A stretch of DNA of 64,000 bases from NCBI RefSeq assembly GCF_026240945.1, contig NZ_JAPFPY010000001.1:248001-312000 (forward strand), written 5' to 3'. Source of the DNA: Mycolicibacterium sp. J2 (lineage in GTDB: Bacteria; Actinomycetota; Actinomycetes; Mycobacteriales; Mycobacteriaceae). The position numbers were made by a program, and so were the translations under genes. The notes below the pieces were generated by a model. It worked only from the letters and a program-made list of their open reading frames with translations. It was not told the DNA's origin and did not search any database. Every line of letters starts with the position of its first letter. The stretch's first letter is position 1. Shown here in pieces: positions 37,626 through 46,004 of the stretch.

Positions 37626-38120
37626 ATGCGCATCGGCCCGGCTCTCGCTGTCGTCGCGTCCGGTGCTGTGCTGTTGTCGGCGGCCTGTGCCCGGCATCCC
37701 GAACCCGCGCCGCCGCCACCCGCACCGCCGCCACCGGCCGTCGCCCCGGCTCCGGTGCTGGCCACCGACCTGCCGCCCGGACAGGCCCAGCTGATCGTGA
37801 ACGGCCGCGACGCCGGCCCGATGGGCCCGGTGGTGTGCTCACATCGGGACGGTTTCAGCAGGTACACCATTGGGGAGACGTCGCTGGGGGTGACGGTGGT
37901 GATCACCGACGACGAGGTGCCCTCGGTCCGGTCGGTGACCATCGGCGATGCCGGCGGGGTGTCCATCGGCTACGACGCCGACGTGTCCGAAGATCCGCCC
38001 AAGGCCAGCCGCCACGGCGACACCCTGACCGTGACGGGCGCGGGTGAGGGCACCGACTCGACGAACCCGGCGCGCATCGTGCCCACCACCTATGCGCTCG
38101 CGGTGGCCTGCCCGGTGTAA
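37626..38120 (+). CDS. LpqH-family (19-kDa antigen-like) lipoprotein
   Basis: A 164-residue exported lipoprotein. The signal peptide ends in LLSAAC (lipidated Cys21), followed by a Pro/Ala-rich linker (EPAPPPPAPPPPAVAP) and a beta-rich domain. The pattern VVCSHRDGFSRYTIGE and the final ALAVACPV supply the two cysteines expected for this family. Attached to the outside of the membrane; the function of the family is structural or antigenic. Confidence 0.87.
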   Translation: MRIGPALAVVASGAVLLSAACARHPEPAPPPPAPPPPAVAPAPVLATDLPPGQAQLIVNGRDAGPMGPVVCSHRDGFSRYTIGETSLGVTVVITDDEVPSVRSVTIGDAGGVSIGYDADVSEDPPKASRHGDTLTVTGAGEGTDSTNPARIVPTTYALAVACPV

Positions 38121-38167
38121 ACATCCCCCGGTCGCTGCGCTCCTGCCCGCCGCCAACATCCCCCGGT
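38120..38167. repeat. 13-base direct repeat
   Basis: AACATCCCCCGGT occurs at 38120-38132 and 38155-38167, 35 bases apart, in the gap between the LpqH-like lipoprotein and the DedA gene. It could be a duplication or a tandem regulator site for DedA; no further sign of function. Confidence 0.6.
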
Positions 38168-38180
38168 ATCTTGGGGCCTC

Positions 38181-38852
38181 ATGACCACCACCCAGCTGGC
38201 CCTGATGCCGGATTTCCTCGACCCGCTCAAGCTGATCGAGCAGTTCGGCACCTGGGCCCTGGTGGGCATCCTGGTCGTCGTCTTCGTCGAGTCCGGTGTG
38301 CTGTTCCCGATCCTGCCCGGTGACACGCTGCTGTTCGTGGCGGGCATGTTGGCCGCGGGTACCGCCGCGCAGAGCGCCGCGGTGGACACCAACTTCGAGC
38401 TGTGGCAACTGCTGGTGTTCATCCCGGTGGCCGCCGTGCTCGGTGGCCAGGTCGGCTACTTCGTGGGCCGCTATCTGGGCACCGCCATGTTCAAACCGGA
38501 CGCCAAGGTGCTCAAGCAGAAGTACCTCGACGAGGCGCATGCCTTCTTCGAACAGCGCGGCCCGTTCGCGATCGTGCTGGCCCGTTTCGTGCCGATCGTG
38601 CGGACGCTGGCCCCCATCACGGCCGGCGCGGCGCAGATGAAGTACGCGGTGTTCACGCTGTACAACATCATCGGGGCCGTGCTGTGGGGCGTGGGCCTGA
38701 CACTGCTGGGCTATGGGCTGGGGCAGTTCGAGATCATCCAGAAGCTGCTGGAGCCGATCTTCATCCTGATCGCCGTGGTGTCCCTCGCCCCGATGATCTG
38801 GGAGTGGTACAAGCGCCGCAAAGCCGCCAAGAACGCCACCGACAACGCCTGA
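38181..38852 (+). CDS. DedA-family membrane protein
   Basis: A 223-residue protein with about five helices. FVESGVLFPILPGDTLLFVAGMLA and FVGRYLG are conserved DedA elements, and RFVPIVRTLAPITAGAAQMKYAVFTLYNIIGAVLWG is the hallmark second part. DedA proteins move lipid carriers or phospholipids across the membrane. Orthologue of Rv0364 by family and position. Confidence 0.92.
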   Translation: MTTTQLALMPDFLDPLKLIEQFGTWALVGILVVVFVESGVLFPILPGDTLLFVAGMLAAGTAAQSAAVDTNFELWQLLVFIPVAAVLGGQVGYFVGRYLGTAMFKPDAKVLKQKYLDEAHAFFEQRGPFAIVLARFVPIVRTLAPITAGAAQMKYAVFTLYNIIGAVLWGVGLTLLGYGLGQFEIIQKLLEPIFILIAVVSLAPMIWEWYKRRKAAKNATDNA

Positions 38853-38854
38853 CG

Positions 38855-39973
38855 TCAGGTCCGGTCGGGCGCCGTCGACCGAGCCTCGAGGGCGTGCGCC
38901 GCTTCCATCAGCATCCAGCCCGACAACTGCACCGACAGATCGCGCTCGGGGATCTCGGACGCGTTGACCGCGCCCTCGACGAACTCGGCCTGCTTACCGC
39001 CGGGGGTGGGCACCTCGGCCGGGCGGTCCCAGAACGCGCCGAACAGCGGCCAGCCATCCACCGTCTGCCGGTTCGCCCAGGCTGCCTCGGCGGAGGCGAG
39101 CACCATGTCCCGGGCGGTGGCCCGCGCGGTGACATCGTCGGCGGTGTCCCCGGGCAGGTCGGTGGCCACCTGCGTGAGATACCGGGCCAGGATGGCGTTG
39201 AACAGCCCGCCGTCGCCGCCGCCGGCTCCCTGGATGACACCGTCGGTGGTCATGTGCTCGCGGACGGCGGCCACCAGCCGGCGCGCCCGCGCCGCATGCT
39301 TGGGGTCCTGCGTACGGACGGCCAGTTCGGTCTCCAGGCCCAGCACCACACCCTGGCAGTAGGTGTACTGGGCGCGCACCAGGGAACCGGCCTTGATGCC
39401 GTCGAACACCAGGTGTGTCTGCTGGTCGATCAAGGTCTCGTCGATCCAGTCGGCCATCTGCTGTGCTCGGCGCAGCCGGTCGTAGCGGGCCAGGAAGATC
39501 CCGGCCGGCCCGTTGGCGGGGGCGTTGAAGAACTGGTCCTGTTTGCGCCACGGGATGCCGCCGCCGTCTTCGGGTACCCAGGCGGTCAGGAATTGCTCGG
39601 CGAGCTTGTTGCATGCGCCCTGGCGGTGCACCCCGGCCAGGCGCCCGGCCCGTTCCAGGGCCAGCGCCAGCCACGCCATATCGTCGTAGTAGTCGTTGGT
39701 CCAGGTGATGTTGCGCAGATGATGGCCGCGGATCTGCCGGGTGATCATCGAAATGCGTTGTGGCGCAGGTGATCTCATTTGCGCGTCGACCAGGCAGTCC
39801 AGCAGGTGGGCCTGCCACCAGTAGTGCCAGGTGCCGAACAGCCGCTGTTTGCGGACCGCCGGCCAGGCCACCACGCCGAGCTGGGTGCCCGGCAGGCCCC
39901 ACAATCGTCTGAGGTGCCGCTCGACGATGGCGGTCTCGGCACTGGCTGCGCGGTCGGCCCACACCTGATCCAT
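38855..39973 (-). CDS. Glycoside hydrolase family 76 (alpha-1,6-mannanase-like)
   Basis: A 372-residue (alpha/alpha)6 barrel enzyme without an evident signal peptide. ITWTNDYYDDMAWLALALERA holds the catalytic Asp97-Asp98 pair of GH76. The family hydrolyses or transfers alpha-1,6-mannose chains such as those of lipomannan. ATG at 39973 (MDQVWADRAAS) is used; an ATG six codons earlier is possible. Orthologue of Rv0365c. The cytoplasmic location of the enzyme, if true, is unexplained. Confidence 0.85.
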   Translation of the reverse strand: MDQVWADRAASAETAIVERHLRRLWGLPGTQLGVVAWPAVRKQRLFGTWHYWWQAHLLDCLVDAQMRSPAPQRISMITRQIRGHHLRNITWTNDYYDDMAWLALALERAGRLAGVHRQGACNKLAEQFLTAWVPEDGGGIPWRKQDQFFNAPANGPAGIFLARYDRLRRAQQMADWIDETLIDQQTHLVFDGIKAGSLVRAQYTYCQGVVLGLETELAVRTQDPKHAARARRLVAAVREHMTTDGVIQGAGGGDGGLFNAILARYLTQVATDLPGDTADDVTARATARDMVLASAEAAWANRQTVDGWPLFGAFWDRPAEVPTPGGKQAEFVEGAVNASEIPERDLSVQLSGWMLMEAAHALEARSTAPDRT

Positions 39974-39998
39974 GCCTCGATCCTGCCTCAACCGACCC

Positions 39999-40637
39999 CT
40001 ACCAAGCCGCCGTTATGTCGGCATGGGTGCGGATCCAGGCATGCATGGCGATCCCGGCGGCCACCCCGGCGTTGATGCTGCGGGTCGAGCCGAACTGCGC
40101 GATGGACACCGTCATGCGCGCCCCGGCACTCGCTTCCGGACTGATGCCCGGGCCCTCCTGGCCGAACACCAGCAGGCAGTCCCTGGGCAACGCGGTGGTT
40201 TCCAGCGGCACCGAGCCGGGCACGTTGTCCACCGCGACGACGGTCAGCCCGGCCCCGGCCGCGAACTCGAGGAGACCGGCGGTGCTGTCGTGATGCTGCA
40301 GCCGTTGGTAGCGGTCGGTGACCATGGCGCCGCGACGGTTCCACCGGCGCCGGCCCACGATGTGCACGGTGTGCACGGCGAAGGCGTTGGCGGTGCGCAC
40401 GACGGTGCCGATATTGGCGTCGCTGCCGAAGTTCTCGATCGCGATGTGCAGCGGATGCCTGCGTCGATCGATGTCGGCGACGATGGCTTCCCTGGTCCAG
40501 TAGCGGTAGGCGTCGACGACGTTGCGGGTGTCGCCGTCGCGCAACAACTGCGGGTCGTAACGGGGATCGTCGGGCCAGGCACCGTCCCACGGACCGACGC
40601 CGGGGGTCTCTCCCCACTCGGTGGGGCCGGTGTTCAT
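39999..40637 (-). CDS. SpoU/TrmH-family RNA 2'-O-methyltransferase
   Basis: A 212-residue SPOUT enzyme. Conserved motifs are NFGSDANIGTVVRTANAF (motif 1), LLVFGQEGPGIS (motif 2) and STRSINAGVAAGIAMHAW (motif 3), which build the trefoil knot holding SAM. An N-terminal extension of about 55 residues precedes the domain. It methylates a ribose 2'-OH in tRNA or rRNA; the target is not known. Start ATG at 40637. Confidence 0.9.
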   Translation of the reverse strand: MNTGPTEWGETPGVGPWDGAWPDDPRYDPQLLRDGDTRNVVDAYRYWTREAIVADIDRRRHPLHIAIENFGSDANIGTVVRTANAFAVHTVHIVGRRRWNRRGAMVTDRYQRLQHHDSTAGLLEFAAGAGLTVVAVDNVPGSVPLETTALPRDCLLVFGQEGPGISPEASAGARMTVSIAQFGSTRSINAGVAAGIAMHAWIRTHADITAAW

Positions 40638-40707
40638 GCCTCGTCTCCCGCTCGCTCCGGTCCTCGCTCGTCCCTCGCTGCGATCCTCACTCGCGCTCGA
40701 CTTCGGG

Positions 40708-41601
40708 TCACTTGGTCCAAAGCCCCGCGTGCGTGCCCACCACCGACACCGTCGGATACAGCAGCGCGGCGTTGATCTCGCCCTGCGTGCACATCGACGC
40801 GCTGACGGCGACGGCATCCAGGCTGGCCTCCGGCAGGATCAGCAGCGAGGACCCGTAGGCCGAACAGGCATGGGACAGACCATTTCCCGGCAGGGTCGGG
40901 CCGGTGAGCACCATCAGCGGGCCGCCGCGCGCGGCCGAGTCGTCGCGGTAGCGCTGCGCCGTCCCGTCGATGGACAGGCCGATCAGCATGTAACCGTTAC
41001 CGGAGAACGCCGTCGGGTCGCCGAGGGCGGCCTGGGTGAGCTGGGTGCCGTCGGCGCGGAACGCGTCGACGCTGGTGGAGTGCAGCACCAGGCCGGCTTC
41101 ACTGTCGCCGGTGGGCATCAGACCGACCGGGAAGGCCGCAGGCCAGGCCACCGTGGTCTTCGGGATGCGTTCCTCCGGCGAGTACAGGTACACCCCGCGG
41201 ACCTGGCTCTGATCCCGCAGCGGGCCCAGACACACCGTGCCGCTGAGATGTTGGGGATCGGTGGCGGTCACCGGCCGCAGGCTCAGGCTGGTCGCGTCGG
41301 CGCAGCCACCGATGGCGTTGGACTCGAGGGGATGCGCCAGCGCGCCGTACAGACCGAACCGCAGGCTCTCCGGTTTGACGTGCGGGCCGCCGGCTTTGGC
41401 GGGGGCGGCGTCGATATCGACGAGCACCCGGTCGCCGTCGAAGCGCAGATTGGTCACCGAGACGTTCCAGCCGAGCAGCGTCAGCGATTCGCCGATCCGG
41501 GCCTGCTGGGCACCGTAGGGGTTACCCGCGGCGTCACCGCCGGAACATGCCGCCAGCAGCAACACCGTCAGCACGGCCGCCACCGTCCGCTTCACCCGCA
41601 T
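40708..41601 (-). CDS. Secreted lipoprotein, function unknown
   Basis: A 297-residue lipoprotein. The signal peptide MRVKRTVAAVLTVLLLAAC gives lipidated Cys19. The mature region shows a beta-rich pattern with several paired cysteines (GGCADA, VCLGP, HACSAY, SMCTQG). I do not recognise a domain. Starts directly after the SDR stop, in an apparent ttfA-SDR-lipoprotein operon, suggesting a cell-envelope role. Confidence 0.8.
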   Translation of the reverse strand: MRVKRTVAAVLTVLLLAACSGGDAAGNPYGAQQARIGESLTLLGWNVSVTNLRFDGDRVLVDIDAAPAKAGGPHVKPESLRFGLYGALAHPLESNAIGGCADATSLSLRPVTATDPQHLSGTVCLGPLRDQSQVRGVYLYSPEERIPKTTVAWPAAFPVGLMPTGDSEAGLVLHSTSVDAFRADGTQLTQAALGDPTAFSGNGYMLIGLSIDGTAQRYRDDSAARGGPLMVLTGPTLPGNGLSHACSAYGSSLLILPEASLDAVAVSASMCTQGEINAALLYPTVSVVGTHAGLWTK

Positions 41602-42387
41602 TCAGGTCCGCCCGCGGCCCTTACCGACACGTTTGGTGAGGGTGCGCACCAACTTTCGCGGCGCCAGCCGGCTGGCCGTGGTCAGCGCCTTGTATTGCAC
41701 GCCGGGCACGATCACCACCTCGCCCTTGGCGACCGCCGCCAGGCAGTCGCGGACCACGTCGGGAACCTCGAGCCAGAACCACGACGGCGTGCCGGTCATC
41801 TCGATGCCGGCGCGGTCGTGGAACTCGGTGTGCACGAAACCGGGGCACAACGCGTGCACGCCCACCCCGGTTCCGTCGAGCCCGTTGGCCAGCCCCTCGG
41901 AGAACGAGATCACCCAGGCCTTGGACGCCGAGTAGGTGGACCCCCGGCCCGGCAGCAGCCCGGCCACGCTGGCCACGTTGATGACGGTGCCGCTGCCCGC
42001 CGCCAGCATGGGCGGCAACGCGGCGTGGGTCAGCGCCATCACGGCGGTGACGTTGACGTCGAGCTGAGCCTGCAGCGTCGCGTAATCGGCTTTCCAGAAC
42101 TCACCCGACGTGCCGAACCCGGCATTGTTGACCAGCACCTGCACACCGTCGGCCAGCCGGGCGGCCACCGTGCGGCGGTCGGCTTCGACGGCCAGGTCGG
42201 CGGACAGCACCTCGACGCCGACGCGGGCATGGTCACGCAGTTCGGCCGCCAGCGCTTCCAGTCGGGTGGTGTCGCGGGCCACCAGCACCAGGTCGAAGCC
42301 TTCGGCGGCATAGCGGCGGGCGAAGCCGGCGCCGATCCCCGAGGTCGGTCCGGTGATCAGTGCGACGGGTTTGGCGGGTCCGGTCAC
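41602..42387 (-). CDS. Short-chain dehydrogenase/reductase
   Basis: A 261-residue classical [28 protein letters not shown], the catalytic serine in [10 protein letters not shown], and Tyr-x3-Lys in STYSASKAW. The C-terminus is basic ([21 protein letters not shown]), suggesting membrane or nucleic acid contact. GTG at 42387 overlaps the ttfA stop (GTGA). Substrate unknown; the operon with ttfA suggests envelope-lipid metabolism. Confidence 0.87.
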   Translation of the reverse strand: MTGPAKPVALITGPTSGIGAGFARRYAAEGFDLVLVARDTTRLEALAAELRDHARVGVEVLSADLAVEADRRTVAARLADGVQVLVNNAGFGTSGEFWKADYATLQAQLDVNVTAVMALTHAALPPMLAAGSGTVINVASVAGLLPGRGSTYSASKAWVISFSEGLANGLDGTGVGVHALCPGFVHTEFHDRAGIEMTGTPSWFWLEVPDVVRDCLAAVAKGEVVIVPGVQYKALTTASRLAPRKLVRTLTKRVGKGRGRT

Positions 42388-43205
42388 CGCTGATAGTGCG
42401 GAGCTTGCCGGCCGTTGCGCACCGGTGTGCGCTGGTCGACATAGCGGCTCACGTCGGCACGGCCGGGCGGCAGGTCACCGCGACCGGCGGGCAGTTCGGC
42501 GGGCCGGGGCAGCAGCGGGCGGCTGGGCGATCCGCCGCGGCGGGCGAGCGCGGGCTGACCGGCGTGTACGCCGACACCGTTGCGGCCCGGCTGCGGGATC
42601 GGCGGCAGCACGCGGAGCAGGTCGTTGAACTGCCGGACGGTGCGCAAACCCTCGTCCCACTGGGCGCGGCTGCTGGTGATCGGCATGGCGATCAGCGTCC
42701 AGTTCTGCTCGTTCCACATGATCTCGGCGCAATCGGGTGCGGTGTGGGCGAACGTCACCATCCGGCGGTCGCAGGCACGGCGGGCCGCGTCGAGATTGGT
42801 GGAGTACACCATCCGCGGGCCGATGGCACCGAGCAGCCAGATATCGCTCTCCCGCGGCTCCTTGATGTCCTTGAGCCGCAGGTCGACGACGACGTTCGTG
42901 CCGACCTTGCGGTGCAGCGCGATCACGGTGGCGACATCGTCGAGGTCGAAGATGAACACGGCCTCGCCGCGGATCTGACCGAGCACCACGTTGCGGGCGG
43001 TGACGTGCTCACCCACCGTGGACATCACGCCGCGCTTCCAGCGGTCGAGGATGTCGTGGGATTCGTGTTCGTAGTCGAAGCCGTGCGACTTCGCCCACGA
43101 CTTACGCCGCCTGCCCAAACCGCGGCGGCGGTCGATATCGACATACAACAACACGGCCGCCCCGGTGAAACAGAGCGCGGACAGTGTGAACCAGAGAGGG
43201 ACCAT
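42384..43205 (-). CDS. ttfA: Trehalose-monomycolate transport factor A (TtfA)-like protein
   Basis: A 273-residue protein with one N-terminal transmembrane helix ([17 protein letters not shown]), a cytoplasmic alpha/beta domain ([47 protein letters not shown]) and a disordered Arg/Pro-rich tail. In mycobacteria, TtfA (Rv0383c, MSMEG_0736) binds MmpL3 and is needed to move trehalose monomycolate to the outer membrane. Position beside clpB matches that locus. Identity is by family look and synteny, with no alignment run. Confidence 0.83.
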   Translation of the reverse strand: MVPLWFTLSALCFTGAAVLLYVDIDRRRGLGRRRKSWAKSHGFDYEHESHDILDRWKRGVMSTVGEHVTARNVVLGQIRGEAVFIFDLDDVATVIALHRKVGTNVVVDLRLKDIKEPRESDIWLLGAIGPRMVYSTNLDAARRACDRRMVTFAHTAPDCAEIMWNEQNWTLIAMPITSSRAQWDEGLRTVRQFNDLLRVLPPIPQPGRNGVGVHAGQPALARRGGSPSRPLLPRPAELPAGRGDLPPGRADVSRYVDQRTPVRNGRQAPHYQR

Positions 43206-43296
43206 TGGGACCTAGCGTACTTGCTGGTGCCCCTCTACCGGGAACTCGTTGTGGTCACAACCCGGTTACTTGCGCTGATATTGCGCCTCACCAGAC

Positions 43297-43336
43297 ACAC
43301 ACTCCCGCATTTCCTGGCGGAAATGCGGGAGTGTGT
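43297..43336. terminator. Hairpin terminator between clpB and ttfA
   Basis: ACACACTCCCGCATTT (43297-43312), loop CCTGGCGG, then AAATGCGGGAGTGTGT (43321-43336): a perfect 16-base stem downstream of the clpB stop at 43366. The 92 bases left up to the ttfA start would hold the ttfA promoter. Confidence 0.83.
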
Positions 43337-43365
43337 CGGTCAGGCCGGAACAACCCGGAACCAAC

Positions 43366-45912
43366 TCAGCCCAGGACCAGGCTCTCGCCGTCGGCGCCGA
43401 GGTTGACCGGCACGATGTCGCCGTCGTGCACGTCACCGGCCAGCAGCAACTTGGCCAGCTGGTCGCCGATGGCCTGCTGGATCAGCCTGCGCAGCGGACG
43501 GGCGCCGTAGAGCGGGTCGAACCCGCGCTGGGCCAACCACTGCTTGGCCGGCAGCGACACCTCGAGGGTGAGGCGGCGCTGCGCCAGCCGCTTCTGCAGC
43601 TGGGCCAGCTGGATGTCGACGATGGACACCAGCTCGCCGGGCTCCAGGCCGTGGAAGATGATCACGTCGTCCAGCCGGTTGATGAACTCCGGCTTGAACG
43701 CCGAGCGCACCGCGGCCATCACCTGCTCCTCGCTGCCGCCCGATCCGAGGTTGGACGTCAGGATGAGGATGGTGTTGCGGAAGTCGACGGTGCGGCCCTG
43801 CCCATCGGTCAGCCGGCCCTCGTCGAGCACCTGCAACAGCACGTCGAACACGTCCGGGTGGGCCTTTTCGACCTCGTCGAACAGGATCACCGTGTACGGC
43901 CGCCGCCGCACCGCCTCGGTCAGCTGACCACCCTGGTCGTAGCCGATGTATCCGGGCGGGGCACCGACCAGCCGGGCCACCGAGTGCTTCTCGCCGTACT
44001 CGCTCATGTCGATGCGGACCATCGCGCGTTCGTCGTCGAACAGGAATTCCGCCAGCGCCTTGGCCAGCTCGGTCTTACCGACACCGGTGGGGCCGAGGAA
44101 CATGAACGAGCCGGTCGGCCGATTCGGGTCCGCGACGCCGGCCCGCGAGCGGCGCACCGCGTCGCTGACGGCCTGCACGGCCTTGCGCTGGCCGATCACC
44201 CGCTTGCCCAGCTCCTCCTCCATGCGCAGCAGCTTGGCGGTCTCACCCTCGAGCATCCGGCCCGCCGGGATGCCGGTCCATGCCGACACCACCTCGGCGA
44301 TGTCGTCGGGTCCGACCTCCTCCTTGAGCATCACGTTCTCCCGGGCCTCCGCCTGGGGTAACGCGGCCTCGAGCTTCTTCTCCACCTCGGGGATGCGCCC
44401 GTAGCGCAACTCGGCGGCCTTGGCCAGGTCGCCGTCGCGCTCGGCCCGATCGGATTCGCCGCGCAGTGCCTCCAACTGCTCCTTGAGCTCGCGGACGACG
44501 TCGATGGCGCCTTTCTCGTTCTGCCACCTGGTCGTGAGCTCCGTCAACTTTTCTTTCTGGTCGGCCAGTTCGGAGCGCAGCTTCTCCAGCCGCTCCTTGG
44601 ACGCCTCGTCCTCCTCCTTGGCCAGTGCCATCTCCTCGATCTCGAGGCGACGCACCAGGCGCTCGACCTCATCGATCTCGACGGGCCGCGAGTCGATCTC
44701 CATCTTCAGCCGGCTGGCGGCCTCGTCGACCAGGTCGATGGCCTTGTCCGGCAGGAAGCGGGCGGTGATGTAGCGATCCGAGAGGGTGGCCGCTGCCACC
44801 AGCGCCGAGTCGGTGATGCGGACACCGTGGTGCACCTCGTAGCGGTCCTTGAGCCCGCGCAGGATGCCGACGGTGTCCTCCACCGAGGGCTCGCCGACCA
44901 GCACCTGCTGGAACCGCCGCTCCAGGGCGGCGTCCTTCTCGATGTACTTGCGGTACTCGTCGAGGGTGGTCGCACCGACCAGCCGCAGCTCACCGCGGGC
45001 CAGCATCGGCTTGATCATGTTGCCGGCGTCCATCGCGCCCTCACCGGTCGCACCGGCGCCGACGATGGTGTGCAGCTCGTCGATGAACGTGATGATCTGG
45101 CCGGCCGAGTTCTTGATGTCGTCGAGGACGGCCTTGAGCCGCTCCTCGAACTCGCCGCGGTACTTGGCGCCGGCCACCATCGACCCAAGGTCGAGCGAGA
45201 CGACGGTCTTGTCCCGCAGGCTCTCCGGCACGTCGCCGGCGACGATGCGCTGGGCCAGGCCCTCGACGATGGCGGTCTTACCGACGCCGGGTTCACCGAT
45301 CAGCACCGGGTTGTTCTTGGTCCGCCGCGACAACACCTGCACGACCCGGCGGATCTCGTTGTCCCGGCCGATGACCGGGTCCAGCTTGCCGTCACGGGCG
45401 CGGGCGGTCAGGTCGGTGGAGTACTTCTCCAGCGCCTGGTAGGTGCCCTCGGGGTCGGGGCTGGTGACCCGTGCGCTACCGCGCACCTTGGTGAAGGCGT
45501 CCCGCAGTGCCTGCGGAGAGGCACCGTGGTTGGTCAGCAGTTTGGCCGTGTCGCTGCTCCCCGTGGCCAGCCCGACCAGCAGGTGCTCGGTGGAGACGTA
45601 CTCGTCGTCCATCTCGGTGGCCAGCTGCTGGGCGGTGGTGATGGCCGAGATCGCCTCGGGTGAGAGCTGCGGCTGCGAACTGGAGCCGCTGGCACTGGGC
45701 AACCGGCCGATGAGGCGCTCGGCCTCGGTCCGGATGGTCGCGGGCTCGACTCCGACCGCTTCGAGCAGCGGCGCGGCGATCCCGTCGTTCTGGGTCAGCA
45801 GCGCCATCAACAAATGAGCCGGCGTGATCTGCGGATTGCCTGCGGCGGTGGCCGCCTGCAGCGCCGAGGTCAGCGCCGCCTGGGTCTTCGTGGTCGGGTT
45901 GAACGAGTCCAC
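43366..45912 (-). CDS. clpB: ATP-dependent disaggregase ClpB
   Basis: An 848-residue Hsp100 chaperone that, with DnaK/DnaJ/GrpE, pulls proteins out of aggregates. Clp_N repeats occupy residues 1-145; the first AAA+ domain has Walker A GEPGVGKT (206-213) and [12 protein letters not shown]; the coiled-coil M domain (about 405-530) is rich in Glu/Lys; the second AAA+ has Walker A GPTGVGKT and [15 protein letters not shown] at 45912 follows AGGGAGG. A SigH-type promoter and an HspR inverted repeat lie upstream. Confidence 0.98.
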   Translation of the reverse strand: MDSFNPTTKTQAALTSALQAATAAGNPQITPAHLLMALLTQNDGIAAPLLEAVGVEPATIRTEAERLIGRLPSASGSSSQPQLSPEAISAITTAQQLATEMDDEYVSTEHLLVGLATGSSDTAKLLTNHGASPQALRDAFTKVRGSARVTSPDPEGTYQALEKYSTDLTARARDGKLDPVIGRDNEIRRVVQVLSRRTKNNPVLIGEPGVGKTAIVEGLAQRIVAGDVPESLRDKTVVSLDLGSMVAGAKYRGEFEERLKAVLDDIKNSAGQIITFIDELHTIVGAGATGEGAMDAGNMIKPMLARGELRLVGATTLDEYRKYIEKDAALERRFQQVLVGEPSVEDTVGILRGLKDRYEVHHGVRITDSALVAAATLSDRYITARFLPDKAIDLVDEAASRLKMEIDSRPVEIDEVERLVRRLEIEEMALAKEEDEASKERLEKLRSELADQKEKLTELTTRWQNEKGAIDVVRELKEQLEALRGESDRAERDGDLAKAAELRYGRIPEVEKKLEAALPQAEARENVMLKEEVGPDDIAEVVSAWTGIPAGRMLEGETAKLLRMEEELGKRVIGQRKAVQAVSDAVRRSRAGVADPNRPTGSFMFLGPTGVGKTELAKALAEFLFDDERAMVRIDMSEYGEKHSVARLVGAPPGYIGYDQGGQLTEAVRRRPYTVILFDEVEKAHPDVFDVLLQVLDEGRLTDGQGRTVDFRNTILILTSNLGSGGSEEQVMAAVRSAFKPEFINRLDDVIIFHGLEPGELVSIVDIQLAQLQKRLAQRRLTLEVSLPAKQWLAQRGFDPLYGARPLRRLIQQAIGDQLAKLLLAGDVHDGDIVPVNLGADGESLVLG

Positions 45913-45953
45913 GACACCTCCCTTTCCCTGTGGAGAAAATGCTTGTCGTACTG

Positions 45954-45982
45954 TCCAACGTAGTCAAGGTTGAGTCTGTTCC
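45954..45982 (-). promoter_or_regulatory. SigH-type promoter of clpB
   Basis: On the minus strand GGAACA (45982-45977) is followed after 17 bases by GTTGGA (45959-45954), matching the GGAAY/GTT pattern of mycobacterial SigH promoters. It lies about 42-70 bases upstream of clpB. The -35 box lies in the spacer of the HspR repeat, so heat and oxidative-stress control would meet at this point. Confidence 0.66.
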
Positions 45983-45989
45983 GCTCAAG
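45969..45989. promoter_or_regulatory. HAIR operator (HspR-associated inverted repeat)
   Basis: GTTGAGT-N7-GCTCAAG at 45969-45989 differs from the HAIR consensus CTTGAGT-N7-ACTCAAG only at the first base of each arm. It sits 57-77 bases upstream of clpB. The HspR gene is at the right end of this window, giving a direct repressor-target link. Confidence 0.85.
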
Positions 45990-46004
45990 TTTGACTTTTT
46001 TGGA

